The notes: generated by a model not told the origin, from the letters alone. Positions 9,773 through 18,606 are shown, counted from the first letter of the stretch. The stretch is DNA of 64,000 bases from Legionella fallonii LLAP-10 (GCF_000953135.1 NZ_LN614827.1:3608501-3672500); one strand, 5' to 3'. Program-made: numbers and translations.

Positions 9773-10345
9773 TTATTTTTTTACTGCTGTTAGTGTAAAA
9801 TCAATTGTTACATCATCCTTCACAGTTTTCGTATCAGCCCACTCACCTTGTCCCACACCGAAGGGGGTACGTTGTATTGTTGTCGTGCCTTTTACTCGCC
9901 CTTTGGTTGGGGTATATTCTTCCTGACTAATCATCAAAGTGACAGGTAATGTTTTATCTCGAATCGTTAGAGTTCCTTTTATCTGGTATGTCTTATCGCC
10001 TGTTTTAACAATTTCCTTTGATTGAAAGATTGCTTGAGGAAACTGCTTAACATTAAACCACTCTGGTGCACTAAGTGTATCTGCTAGTTGATTATAGACA
10101 TCTGACATGGAACTAATGTCTACGACAATTTTAATATTACTGGAACTAAGTTGATTGGGATCCACATTAATTTCACCAGTAAATTTTTTAAATTTACCTG
10201 TTACAGGAGCATCATTTTGAGTGGCAATAAAAGTAAGATCGCTTTCATTTGGCACGATTTGCCATGATGGTACTGCAGCGATACATATCACTGGTACTAA
10301 AGATAATAATGTAATGAAGCATTTTTTCCAGTATATTTTAATCAT
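9773..10345 (-). CDS. YceI family periplasmic protein
   Basis: A 190-residue exported protein. A signal peptide (KKCFITLLSLVPVICIAAVPS) precedes the YceI lipocalin-like barrel: WQIVPNESDLTFIATQNDAPVTG, the FKKFTGEINVD strand pair, and the later KGTLTIRDKTLPVTL and DDVTIDFTLTAVKK strands. Family members bind isoprenoid or amphiphilic ligands in the periplasm, and some respond to acid or osmotic stress. The length fits the family. A ribosome site AAGGA precedes the ATG. The cupin gene lies 108 bases upstream on the same strand. Confidence 0.9.
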   Translation of the reverse strand: MIKIYWKKCFITLLSLVPVICIAAVPSWQIVPNESDLTFIATQNDAPVTGKFKKFTGEINVDPNQLSSSNIKIVVDISSMSDVYNQLADTLSAPEWFNVKQFPQAIFQSKEIVKTGDKTYQIKGTLTIRDKTLPVTLMISQEEYTPTKGRVKGTTTIQRTPFGVGQGEWADTKTVKDDVTIDFTLTAVKK

Positions 10346-10453
10346 GGGAGCATCCTTCGTAAAATATCGTCTTTATTAATGTAGAACGATAGCTATTGAA
10401 CCAAAACGGTGGTTCGAATTTTTTACTTGCATAGAACTAATGCCCTGAAAAAT

Positions 10454-10963
10454 TTATTTATTGTTGCTTTTTTGGATTAAAGCAGTCCATTCAGCAGGAT
10501 TCACAAAGACAGTAGTACGAGGCCCCATACCATCTACTTGAAAGACTGTAGCACCTGTAGACCACACATAGTGATGAGCATTAGCTGGAACAAGTTGAAA
10601 ACCACCAGCCGTTAAAGCAGTAGATTGCTCTTTATCCACTTTATCACCCATACCTACATTCAATGTCCCTGAAAGAACGGTCACTTCTTCATCAGTTGAG
10701 TGCCAATGAGAGGGAATTACAAAATTACTGGGTAATTTAAATCTTATGGTATATGGAACCGCTTGGCTTAAATCACCACGTAATAATACTATTTCCGCAC
10801 CTTTAGGAAAGCCAGGGGCAGGGTGAAATTTAACATCTGTTGCCTTTACTAATAGAGGCTGAGTAGTGTTTTGATTGTCAGAAGCTGCATTTGTTCCGGT
10901 TGCAACGATCAAATTGGACAATAAAAGTGTGAAAAATACACGCTCTTTAGCTAATTGAAACAT
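10454..10963 (-). CDS. Secreted cupin-domain protein
   Basis: A 169-residue protein with a signal peptide (FFTLLLSNLIVATGTNAAS) and one cupin barrel. Cupin motif 1 is PSHWHSTDEEVTVLSGTLNVG with the metal-binding His-His-Glu set, and motif 2 is LVPANAHHYVWSTGATVFQVD. It is probably a periplasmic metal-binding enzyme or sensor of unknown substrate. I chose the ATG at 10963 because GGGAG lies seven bases before it. The alternative in-frame ATG at 10984 lies upstream of that site and would disrupt the signal peptide. Palindromes at 11041 and nearby could be operators. Confidence 0.82.
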   Translation of the reverse strand: MFQLAKERVFFTLLLSNLIVATGTNAASDNQNTTQPLLVKATDVKFHPAPGFPKGAEIVLLRGDLSQAVPYTIRFKLPSNFVIPSHWHSTDEEVTVLSGTLNVGMGDKVDKEQSTALTAGGFQLVPANAHHYVWSTGATVFQVDGMGPRTTVFVNPAEWTALIQKSNNK

Positions 10964-11040
10964 GATAATACTCCCTGTATTCATCCATAAATTTTTCTAG
11001 GTCGCGCTTTATCTCACAGGATTTCCGTAATTAGACATGG

Positions 11041-11058
11041 TAATTAAGGCCTTAATTA
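11041..11058. promoter_or_regulatory. Perfect 18-bp palindrome upstream of the cupin gene
   Basis: TAATTAAGGCCTTAATTA reads the same on both strands and lies about 80 bases upstream of the cupin start at 10963. A second smaller palindrome follows within 20 bases. Together they could be operators for a dimeric regulator. No regulator gene is adjacent. Confidence 0.35.
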
Positions 11059-11403
11059 TCAATTCGATATTCGGAATATTATTGGAAATATCCACATTGA
11101 GACATTATTTGTTAATAATAATTCTGTATCAATGCTGCATAAGAAGAATTTAGAACAACCATTTTTAATAGTCAAGAATAATTATTTTCTGAAAATTGCA
11201 TTAGAAAATACTCTATTTAATATCACTTATTTACTCGTGTTATGCACATTAAGCGATCATGTTTTTGAGCTCCAGCAGTGCAATTGGATTAGCACTGAAT
11301 CCTATACCGTAACAAGCGTATGCTGGGCTGTTAAACCCGGCATATTCACTTATCTATTCACCAAACCTAGATTGATAAAAATACAATATGAACTTTAGTC
11401 ACA

Positions 11404-11418
11404 GGACGCCCCCTAATA
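11404..11418. repeat. Inverted partner of the 15-bp repeat at 6383-6397
   Basis: GGACGCCCCCTAATA is the exact reverse complement of 6383-6397. Between the two lie the DUF3309 protein, glutamate decarboxylase, flavin reductase-like, YceI and cupin genes. The bases outside the repeats are not a simple direct duplication, so a transposon origin is unproven. Confidence 0.35.
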
Positions 11419-11454
11419 TTCGTCACTCAGGTTATTCATCTGAGTATACCTAAT

Positions 11455-13755
11455 CTAAGGACCAGCTTGAGGAATTGCTGACTGAGCGTCACTCCCTGGC
11501 TTATCAGAAGAAGCAAACAAACCAGATTGAGATGCTCTAGCTGCGTTAACTTGTTGTTTTTCTGATTCTTTCTTTTCTTCCTTAACCTTTTCTATTCCTT
11601 CTTTGGTCTTTGCTAATTCATTCCTAGCTTTTTCTATGCCTTCCCTGATCCTTGCTAATTCGTTCCTAGTCTTTTCTAATCTTTCTCTGGTCTTTGCTAA
11701 TTCGCTCGAAGTCTTTTCTAATTCATCAATAGATTTCAATACATCTTGCTTCAATAAATCTTGCAGCGGCAAATATAATTTTTTAGTCAACGCACCTAGC
11801 TCGTTAATAATTTGCTGTTGTCGACCCTTAATCGCATTCCTTTCCTTAGCAGAAATCCTCCGAGAACCCTGCGTTGTTATATCCTTCAAGTTATCCCACA
11901 ACTCAAGAAAATGTATTACATTTCTTTGTTGGGTAAGAAATAATTCCTTTAGTCTCTCGAAAGTAGGTAATTGGTGCTCATCAATATTAACTAATTGTTC
12001 TTGATATTTGTCCAAATTCACTTGAGCAATGCATCCCAGAGATTTTTTTGTTTTGGGTCTATTAGCTTTTGAAGCTTTTAGTATAGTAATTACTTTTTGT
12101 TGGATAGTTTTTTCTAAACCGGCTATATCTGGATCTAGTTTAAGCCTATCTATTAATCCACGGGCTTTATCAGACTTTAAAATACCGCCATTGAGTTCTG
12201 CCTTAGGAAGGTGACTTAATCGGCTAATCTCTCTTTTTCTACTAACCGCTTCTAATGCGGCATTGGTAGAAACTATTAATTCTGTGAGTTGGGCTTTTCT
12301 TTCTTTACTGCAAGTAGATTGTGACGCAAGAACGCGCAACACGCTATTAAGTTGTTTATAAAAAACTGGATTATCTAAAGTTAACTCCGCATTACGTTCA
12401 AGTATGGGTCTTAAAGGATGTCCAGGTTGAGAAAGAAGAGTAGCTGCAAAAGGCAAACCGCTCTTATCTAGGGTCATTAAGGACACTCCATTTTTTATAA
12501 GAACATCCAAGCTATTAATCTTGGCTGGAGTTGAAATATCCGCTTCAAAATAATATGCCATTAAAGAAGAATAACTGACCTCCTTAATAACAAAATTTTT
12601 ATAATCAAACGGAATAATCTGATTTTTTAAAAGAAAACTCAATAAGCCCACATCCTCAGGACTTCGTCTCATAGCCAGATGAAATATATTATCTGTTAAT
12701 AAATAATAAAATGGTGCCAGCTTCTCCGCTTTTTCATATTGTTTTTTTATTAAAAATAATTCTAATAATTTTTTACCTTCCTCTTCAATATCAAGCTTTA
12801 ATAACGCGAAATCACCAATATCCTCTACATCCATTTCATACAAGATTAACTCATTGAAACACGCAACTAGGAGGGACGGCTTTTGCTCCTCAGTAGCTTC
12901 GTTATATGCTAAAAAGCGCTCTTTTAAATTCTTAATCACCTCATCCAATATTGATCTTTTCTTGACTCGTGTATTGGTTCCTTCTGATTTTAAATCCGAT
13001 ATGTCACTTTTAGCGTCCGAGAGAAGTATCGTTGCAGATGGTTCTGCTTTATTTTCTTCAATGCGCGTTGCAATTATGGGGGATTCTGTTATCAGAGATA
13101 ATTGATCACAAAGATTTTTATAATACCTTACAGTTGATAACACAGGCTGCACATTATTGACGTATTTTTTTAATTCCTCATGAGCGTCTATTAATCTCCT
13201 AATACAAGCGATGTATTCTGCTCTATTGTCATCTAATTTTTTTGACAAAAGACTAGCCTGAGCCTCCAAACTCTCATTCCCTCTTTGCAAATTGCTTATT
13301 ACTGTATTTTGAGTTGCTCTTAAATAATCAATTAACTTATTGGTGGCTATATGGGCTAACGTCCTAAATGCGTCACTATGTTCTTTACTCTCAACGGGAA
13401 CAAACTTATTTTCCGGCAGAATTAAAGATAGTTTAGGTTCCCATAGGCAATAATCTCTGTAGTTAAAATAGACATGAAGTCTATACTCTCTACTCTCTCC
13501 ATCCTCAAAAACAGCAGTATAATGATACTGACTTTTATCCACTGAGCTTAGTGGATTTTCGTAAACACTCAAGTGGTGATTTTTTAAGGTTAAATTATCA
13601 ATAGCAAAACCATTATCTGGTGATAACTCAAAAAGAAAATAATTCGCCCCTTTATTATTCTTACATTTTGATAAAGTGACTCCATCTGGCAGCACGGCTG
13701 TAGACTGATTAAAAATGGCGGCAGTGATTACATTGTATAAGGCATTTTTTGGCAT
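11455..13755 (-). CDS. Large coiled-coil protein, candidate Dot/Icm effector
   Basis: A 766-residue protein I do not recognise. Residues 1-130 look like a small folded domain (Tyr- and Phe-rich strands). A helical region with a coiled coil (about 140-200) follows, then a helical middle with repeat-like segments (LLSFLLKNQIIPFDYKNFVI, LMTLDKSGLPFAATLLSQPG) that faintly recall ankyrin repeats. Residues about 680-735 are seven near-perfect heptads of the form LxKTRxE/IEKxRNE. The extreme tail is Ser-, Gly- and Pro-rich. There is no signal peptide. Size, coiled coil and location suggest a Legionella effector, which is inference. The ribosome site is weak. Confidence 0.7.
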   Translation of the reverse strand: MPKNALYNVITAAIFNQSTAVLPDGVTLSKCKNNKGANYFLFELSPDNGFAIDNLTLKNHHLSVYENPLSSVDKSQYHYTAVFEDGESREYRLHVYFNYRDYCLWEPKLSLILPENKFVPVESKEHSDAFRTLAHIATNKLIDYLRATQNTVISNLQRGNESLEAQASLLSKKLDDNRAEYIACIRRLIDAHEELKKYVNNVQPVLSTVRYYKNLCDQLSLITESPIIATRIEENKAEPSATILLSDAKSDISDLKSEGTNTRVKKRSILDEVIKNLKERFLAYNEATEEQKPSLLVACFNELILYEMDVEDIGDFALLKLDIEEEGKKLLELFLIKKQYEKAEKLAPFYYLLTDNIFHLAMRRSPEDVGLLSFLLKNQIIPFDYKNFVIKEVSYSSLMAYYFEADISTPAKINSLDVLIKNGVSLMTLDKSGLPFAATLLSQPGHPLRPILERNAELTLDNPVFYKQLNSVLRVLASQSTCSKERKAQLTELIVSTNAALEAVSRKREISRLSHLPKAELNGGILKSDKARGLIDRLKLDPDIAGLEKTIQQKVITILKASKANRPKTKKSLGCIAQVNLDKYQEQLVNIDEHQLPTFERLKELFLTQQRNVIHFLELWDNLKDITTQGSRRISAKERNAIKGRQQQIINELGALTKKLYLPLQDLLKQDVLKSIDELEKTSSELAKTRERLEKTRNELARIREGIEKARNELAKTKEGIEKVKEEKKESEKQQVNAARASQSGLFASSDKPGSDAQSAIPQAGP

Positions 13756-13930
13756 TAGGTAAGATAGCCCTGAGATGAAATGGCGAAATAATACATCTTA
13801 GTGATCAAAATATCAACTATGTTAACTTTAATCAATCATCCTTTACAGTTAACAATCACGTCCAAATTCAGAGCACAGAATGTCTTTTTAGCAAGAACTG
13901 ACAGCTAAAGGATTTTGCAAATATTCAAGA

Positions 13931-14059
13931 CTCTTGGATACAGCAGTGCAAGTGACTGTTTCAATTGTTCCACCCTTTTTAGCTTATATCCTCTCACAAC
14001 AATTAGGCGGCTCAGGAGTTCTAGCGACCGTTGTGAATAGCCTATCTCCCAAAGCCTAA
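13931..14059 (+). pseudogene. Remnant of a CPA1-type Na+/H+ antiporter
   Basis: In one frame the sequence reads LLDTAVQVTVSIVPPFLAY, then ILSQQLGGSGVLATVVNSL, before a TAA. This is the segment of YjcE/NhaP-type antiporters with the conserved GGSGVLA(T/V)V motif. The rest of the roughly 500-residue protein is absent on both sides, so only this fragment survives. Confidence 0.6.
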
Positions 14060-14241
14060 CCTACGTATTTTTTATTTTGATAAACTATGTAGATAAGAAT
14101 CTTTAGATTTTACAATAGGTTTGTCATAGCCCTCTCGAACAACTTTTAACATAGCCTGGCCTATTAGTTATGTGATGGCTAAAAATAAAACACAACAACA
14201 GTTCCAATCAGTTATTCCATGCCATATTTTCAGTTTTTTTG

Positions 14242-14266
14242 TTGGGCTACGCTTCGTTTAGCCCAA
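14242..14266. repeat. Short hairpin repeat (TTGGGCTA/TAGCCCAA)
   Basis: Perfect 8-bp arms enclose CGCTTCGTT. This resembles the GTTGGGCTA...TAGCCCAAC palindromes dispersed between genes in many gamma-proteobacteria. The flanking T-run is on the wrong side for a plus-strand terminator. Confidence 0.45.
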
Positions 14267-14722
14267 CCTGTCCAGCAAAGAAGATCCTGAATGTGGCATA
14301 GCAAGAAATCATTCGCTGCGCTCCAGGAAAATCCCCTAATAACTGATGCTTTTTTACTATCTCAATAAATGCTAATAAAGTCAGACATAAGTAAGGTATG
14401 TACTTCATGGTTTTTGCTATATTGGCGTGTAATTGACAACTTCAATTATAAGGGTGCTATAACAAATCTTGACTATGGCTCGCTCTTATATTGATTCATT
14501 TTTAAGCTAAGCAACAAGGCATTGTTCTTATGCATAATTTAACGAGTTGGAGGTTCAAAGGGATTAAAAGTACACCCTGCGAGGCCAAAATACTTAAAGC
14601 AAGGTGATTAAATTTACTAATCACAGAAATACAATCTTGTACCTGAAATGACGTTTTTTATATCGAACTGTTCCTATTTAGAATTAGATTCCATATAAAT
14701 GCTGAGCATTTTACAGGATAAC

Positions 14723-14776
14723 GTTCGTTTAGCGACATAAAAAGCATACTTATGTTTTTTATGTCGCTAAACGAAC
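14723..14776. repeat. Long perfect hairpin, 21-bp arms
   Basis: The left arm (14723-14743, starting GTTCGTTTAGCGACAT) is the exact reverse complement of the right arm (14756-14776), around a 12-base centre that can pair further. It lies about 90 bases upstream of the VOC gene. It could be a transposon-derived repeat, a bidirectional terminator or a folded leader. A related ending TATATCGAAC occurs at about 14655 and in the hairpin at 18607-18643. Confidence 0.6.
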
Positions 14777-14867
14777 ATTAAACAAACATTCACTACTGAC
14801 ACAAACTGTCAGGATATGCCAGTAAACTACCTTCGATAACATCAATTACCAATTTAAAGGAGAACAT

Positions 14868-15242
14868 ATGTTACTCGAACCGAGTGTTATTGTGCTTTAT
14901 GTTAATAATATTGCGATAAGCAGCGACTTTTATCAGAATTTACTTGGAATAACCGCAGAAGAAGCTTCGCCGACGTTTTATTCATTCAAATTATCCAATG
15001 GAATGAGTTTGGCTCTGAAAACAAAACATGGCGTTGAACCCCTTCCGGATGAAAAAAGCGGTAATGGTGAATTAGCGTTTACGCTGGATAATAATAAAAA
15101 AGTAGACGAGCTATTTGCAGAATGGCAAGCCAAAGAAATAGATATTCTCCTTCCACCAAGCATCGTACCTTATGGCTATACCTTTGTCGCTCAAGATCCC
15201 GATGGTAATCGATTACGGGTTGCCTCCCTGGGAAAATCATAA
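14868..15242 (+). CDS. VOC family (glyoxalase/bleomycin resistance fold) protein
   Basis: A 124-residue protein with the paired beta-alpha-beta-beta-beta modules of the vicinal oxygen chelate fold: SVIVLYVNNIAISSDFYQNLLG opening the first module, and a closing strand FVAQDPDGNRLRVASLG with the usual DPDGN turn. Such proteins bind a metal and act as dioxygenases, isomerases or antibiotic-binding proteins. The substrate is unknown. AAAGGAGA five bases before the ATG gives a strong start. It is followed by a repeat element and has no functional partner nearby. Confidence 0.85.
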   Translation: MLLEPSVIVLYVNNIAISSDFYQNLLGITAEEASPTFYSFKLSNGMSLALKTKHGVEPLPDEKSGNGELAFTLDNNKKVDELFAEWQAKEIDILLPPSIVPYGYTFVAQDPDGNRLRVASLGKS

Positions 15243-15276
15243 TACAAAACCAGTTCATGGTTAAATGGTAAACGTC

Positions 15277-15466
15277 GGGCAATATATTGCCCAATGGCGC
15301 TACCTTAAGTTTTTGTAGCCTGGATGAGCGCAGCGTAATCTGGGATTTCAGTGCACTGAGCCAGGGTATTCCCGTATTATGCTGCACTAATACGGGCTAC
15401 GATTTTTTCTTCCTTTTATTAAGGTAGCACCATTGGGCAATTGGTTGCCCAATGGTGCTACCTTAA
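15277..15466. repeat. 158-bp-period repeat element (single copy)
   Basis: A MITE-like element whose two ends are GGGCAA...TTGCCCAATGG(C/T)(G/A)CTACCTTAA palindromes spaced exactly 158 bp apart (15277 and 15435). The core carries GTAGCCTGGATGAGCGCAGCG, a CCCGTATTA...TAATACGGG-type hairpin and TTTTTTCTTCCTTTTATTAA. The same element occurs inverted as a tandem pair at 30402-30733. Confidence 0.8.
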
Positions 15467-15474
15467 GGTGCCAA

Positions 15475-17292
15475 TTATGACAATCGGCTTTCAGCGATTG
15501 TCATTTCGTTCATAACTTCGTCCATAACAACAAGAGTATTATTAACCCTCTTCTCTGTATCAGTTGCAAAAAAGGTATGTGTTGCTCCCATGCTTTTTCG
15601 AACTAAATAAGTTATCGGATAAAATACTACTAAACTTGCAAGGATGGTTAGTATCGTATCAATGGCACCCAATATTCCTCGGTGAGTTGCGTATAATGCG
15701 TAATTTTCTTGCTTATTACGCTGACAAATCTCCTGTATCCCTTTGAAATTAATTTTATTTTTATCCGCGGTTAAAATATTTTGCTGCAAATCAGTAAAAA
15801 ACTTATCGAGTTCTTCATAAACAACGTCGTTTGTTCCTTTAAATCGATAACGTTTTTCATTAAGTTCAGAAAGAGCGCGATAAAGTTTAGAGAACTGAAC
15901 CTCACAATTTTGTTCTTTAGCTATCTCAAATGCTTTAAGCAAATCATCACTTGCAAATGCATCAAAATAATTAGATGGTTGGGAGCGAAGCGCATACAAG
16001 TCAGCAAAAAGACACACCTCAACAGGTCCAACGTTATTGTCTTGTATATAATCACGCAATCTTTTCTGGTTTTCTACAGTATCAGTGGCGACTAATACAA
16101 TCTCCTTACCTAGCTTAAGAGGTGCGCGACTTCTATATTCCTCTTCATGCACCTCTAAAGTTTTCGCTTCTGTGACAAATACTACTGGAAAAGGATTAGT
16201 GATTAATTCATCATCCGCTTCATAAGGTACAAACGCCTTATCATCGGCATCTATTAATGTGTTGCATAATTGAATTCTATCTTTTAGTGCCTCTATATAA
16301 GGCAAGACTTCTGTATGAAACTTTTCAAAATCGGGTACACTAACACTAGTTTTATTATGCTTTTGAACAAGATTATAGGCCTCATAATACTTTTCAAGGT
16401 AGTTAGTTAATGAATAACCTGAGCGATTGCAAAACAGATATCCGCCAATTTTTTCATTAAACAATTCGCAGTTAAGCTCGGGTTTATGAGCAGTAAAAAA
16501 ATGATAATCGCGTTTAGCTATAAAATTGGCCTCTCCCAAAGAATATCTTTCAACTTTTTCCTGTGTCCCATTGGGAATTTTAATGAACTCTAACAACTTA
16601 TTTATATTTTCTGATGACGGGGAATTATAAATTTCTTCTATGTTCAACTGACTTTTTCTAAGCTTTTCTATAAAGCGCCCGAAAGAAAAGAAATGAATTA
16701 TATAGTCACCTACCGCATACCCACCCTCAAGATTATTTTCTTCTTTAAACAGTTCCATTGCCGCAGCATCAATGAAAATATGTTTTTGAATACATAAAAT
16801 AAAATAATAAAATTGTACTGTGGCATCCAGGCTCTCTTTTAGAATGTTTATATCATCTAGAGACATAATATCTGATACTTGTACACCAAGCTGCCGCAAG
16901 CGCACAAGATAAATCATCAATAAGTTCAATTGGCTAAAGGCTGCTTTGTGAGCAGCCTTTAAAGTCTCATTAAAGTTTTCCTTATTTGAATTCAGAGCCA
17001 CATTATGTGGGAGTTTAGTATAACTTTCGATGATTTTATCTAAATCGTAGTGCTCGTGTTTCATACGACCAAAAGAAGTAGCCCCTATGATGGTATCATC
17101 ATTAGAACCATTGCCTATAATAGCAAACCCACCTTGTGTTAACTCACCTACCATAGGAGCCACTTTAAAATTATTTAGCATAGCTACAATAGGCATAAGC
17201 TGAAAATCGGTATTTTTCATTAAACTTAACGTTTGAGAAGAAGTGCCATGGATGTAAGGATTAAACGGGAATAGATTGTTATCGCGGGGCAT
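15475..17292 (-). CDS. 605-residue protein of unknown function, candidate effector
   Basis: I do not recognise this protein. The N-terminus contains NPYIHGTSSQTLSLM, then an AP..GEL..GG segment. An HGT(S) followed by a short helix and a Gly-rich turn recalls the start of ADP-ribosyltransferase-like folds, but the remaining motifs are not evident, so this is only a lead. The middle is helical. Near the C-terminus a hydrophobic segment (about residues 550-570, TILTILASLVVFYPITYLV) could anchor it in a membrane, followed by a short helical tail. There is no signal peptide. TTTGGAG before the ATG is a ribosome site. Size and context suggest a Dot/Icm substrate. Confidence 0.65.
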   Translation of the reverse strand: MPRDNNLFPFNPYIHGTSSQTLSLMKNTDFQLMPIVAMLNNFKVAPMVGELTQGGFAIIGNGSNDDTIIGATSFGRMKHEHYDLDKIIESYTKLPHNVALNSNKENFNETLKAAHKAAFSQLNLLMIYLVRLRQLGVQVSDIMSLDDINILKESLDATVQFYYFILCIQKHIFIDAAAMELFKEENNLEGGYAVGDYIIHFFSFGRFIEKLRKSQLNIEEIYNSPSSENINKLLEFIKIPNGTQEKVERYSLGEANFIAKRDYHFFTAHKPELNCELFNEKIGGYLFCNRSGYSLTNYLEKYYEAYNLVQKHNKTSVSVPDFEKFHTEVLPYIEALKDRIQLCNTLIDADDKAFVPYEADDELITNPFPVVFVTEAKTLEVHEEEYRSRAPLKLGKEIVLVATDTVENQKRLRDYIQDNNVGPVEVCLFADLYALRSQPSNYFDAFASDDLLKAFEIAKEQNCEVQFSKLYRALSELNEKRYRFKGTNDVVYEELDKFFTDLQQNILTADKNKINFKGIQEICQRNKQENYALYATHRGILGAIDTILTILASLVVFYPITYLVRKSMGATHTFFATDTEKRVNNTLVVMDEVMNEMTIAESRLS

Positions 17293-17614
17293 AGTGACTC
17301 CAAATTACTTATTTTGCTCGTATTATACACAAATCGCAGCGGTTACAAAAGAACCCATTCTGATTAATATAAAATCAAAATTATGTTATCCATACTCTCG
17401 TTCATAACGGCTATAATTCCTATCGAGAAACGATTCGCATATCTCTGATTTCAAGACACTTACTTCCAACCCCTCCGGCGAAAGGAACGTCGAGCAATTG
17501 GTTGCCAGGCCTACATATATGGCCAATTCCATACCCCTAATTCAGTTTGACGATGTACAAAATTTTATCTAACCTTAATGAAATACATCCACCTAACTTG
17601 CAAGGAAAGCTATC
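17293..17614. other. Divergent intergenic region with likely promoter
   Basis: About 320 bases between two divergent genes. A minus-strand TATAAT at 17322-17327 lies about 30 bases before the 605-residue gene start, but its -35 is weak. A degenerate copy of the GGGCAA palindrome (GAGCAATTGGTTGCC) is at about 17492. AAGGAAAG before 17615 is the ribosome site of the aldo/keto reductase. Confidence 0.5.
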
Positions 17615-18601
17615 ATGGAAACAATACAAATTACTCCTCTAAAAAAACTAGCTTCTCGAATTTGTCTTGGAACATGGGCCATTGGTGGTTGGATGTGGGG
17701 GGGCACGGAAGAGCAGGAATCAATTAATACGATTCATAAAGCGTTAGAACTTGGCATTAACATGATTGATACAGCTCCTGTGTATGGTTTTGGGAAATCA
17801 GAAGAAATTGTTGGGAAAGCATTAAAACAATTTGGTCATCGCGAAGACATTATTCTCGCTACTAAAGTGGGTCTCCAATGGCATGAGGGTAACGTTTCCA
17901 GAAACTCATCCCGTAAGAGAATAATGCAAGAGATAGACGATTCACTTAAGCGATTACAAACAGACTATATAGACATCTATCAAATCCACTGGCCAGACTC
18001 CTCCGTTTCTTTTGAAGAAACGGCTCTAGCATTATTATCACTTATTGAAGCGGGTAAAATTCATGCTATTGGTGTTAGTAATTTTTCAACAACACAAATG
18101 CAAGAATTTTTAAAATTCGCTTCAATTAATACCTCTCAACCCCCTTTCAATCTTTTTGAACGAGAAGTTGAAAAAGAAATTCTGTCGTTCACTGAAAAAA
18201 ACCATATTACCACCTTAGCCTACGGTTCATTATGTCGCGGGTTATTGAGTGGGAAAATGAATGCCAATACCCAATTTAATGGGGATGATTTAAGAAAAAG
18301 CGATCCCAAATTTCAAAAACCTCTCTTTCAACAATATCTCGATGCTGTTTCTGCATTGGATATATTTGCAACAACAAATTATAAGAAAAATGTTTTGGCG
18401 TTAGCAGTACGATGGGTATTAGATAAAGGACATACCATTGCCCTTTGGGGAGCAAGACATCCTTCACAATTAGAAAATATTAATGATGTGATGGGATGGA
18501 CGATTGATACTGATGCAATGCATCAAATTGATCAAATTATTGATGAGCATTTGCAAACAACAGTAGGACCTGAATTTATGGCTCCGCCTAGCTCCGAATA
18601 A
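17615..18601 (+). CDS. Aldo/keto reductase
   Basis: A 328-residue NADPH-dependent oxidoreductase of the AKR superfamily. The catalytic tetrad is visible: Asp52 and Tyr57 in IDTAPVYGFG, Lys84 in LATKVGL, and His125 in IYQIHWPD. The barrel opens with RICLGTWAIGGWMWGG, and the GVSNFS strand follows. Such enzymes reduce aldehydes and ketones. The specific substrate is not evident. The ribosome site AAGGAAAG is good. A dehydrogenase gene follows after 60 bases, separated by a hairpin at 18607-18643, so the two could be co-transcribed. Confidence 0.93.
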   Translation: METIQITPLKKLASRICLGTWAIGGWMWGGTEEQESINTIHKALELGINMIDTAPVYGFGKSEEIVGKALKQFGHREDIILATKVGLQWHEGNVSRNSSRKRIMQEIDDSLKRLQTDYIDIYQIHWPDSSVSFEETALALLSLIEAGKIHAIGVSNFSTTQMQEFLKFASINTSQPPFNLFEREVEKEILSFTEKNHITTLAYGSLCRGLLSGKMNANTQFNGDDLRKSDPKFQKPLFQQYLDAVSALDIFATTNYKKNVLALAVRWVLDKGHTIALWGARHPSQLENINDVMGWTIDTDAMHQIDQIIDEHLQTTVGPEFMAPPSSE

Positions 18602-18606
18602 AAGCC

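Larger units (their letters stand above)
10964..11454. other. Intergenic stretch with palindromes, no convincing gene
   Basis: Nearly 500 bases. It contains an 18-bp perfect palindrome at 11041-11058, an ATATTC-G-GAATAT palindrome just after it, a short inverted repeat at 11320-11343 (ATGCTGGG/CCCGGCAT) and the 15-bp inverted repeat copy at 11404-11418. An 88-codon open frame at 11132-11398 has no ribosome site and spans these repeats, so I do not call it. Confidence 0.6.
13756..14867. other. 1.1-kb intergenic stretch with gene remnants and hairpins
   Basis: There is no intact gene. It contains the antiporter remnant at 13931-14059, a 26-codon minus-strand frame at 14072-14152 (MLKVVREGYDKPIVKSKDS) that reads like a gene end, a 28-codon plus-strand frame starting MAKNKTQQQFQSVIPCHIF that runs into a TTGGGCTA/TAGCCCAA hairpin at 14242-14266, and the long hairpin at 14723-14776. 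It reads as decayed DNA. Confidence 0.65.

Noticed and set aside
11132..11398. 88-codon plus-strand open frame
   Set aside because: No ribosome site, crosses an inverted repeat, and the translation has no recognisable pattern.
15079..15387. 102-codon minus-strand open frame
   Set aside because: Half lies antisense to the VOC gene and half within the 158-bp repeat element.
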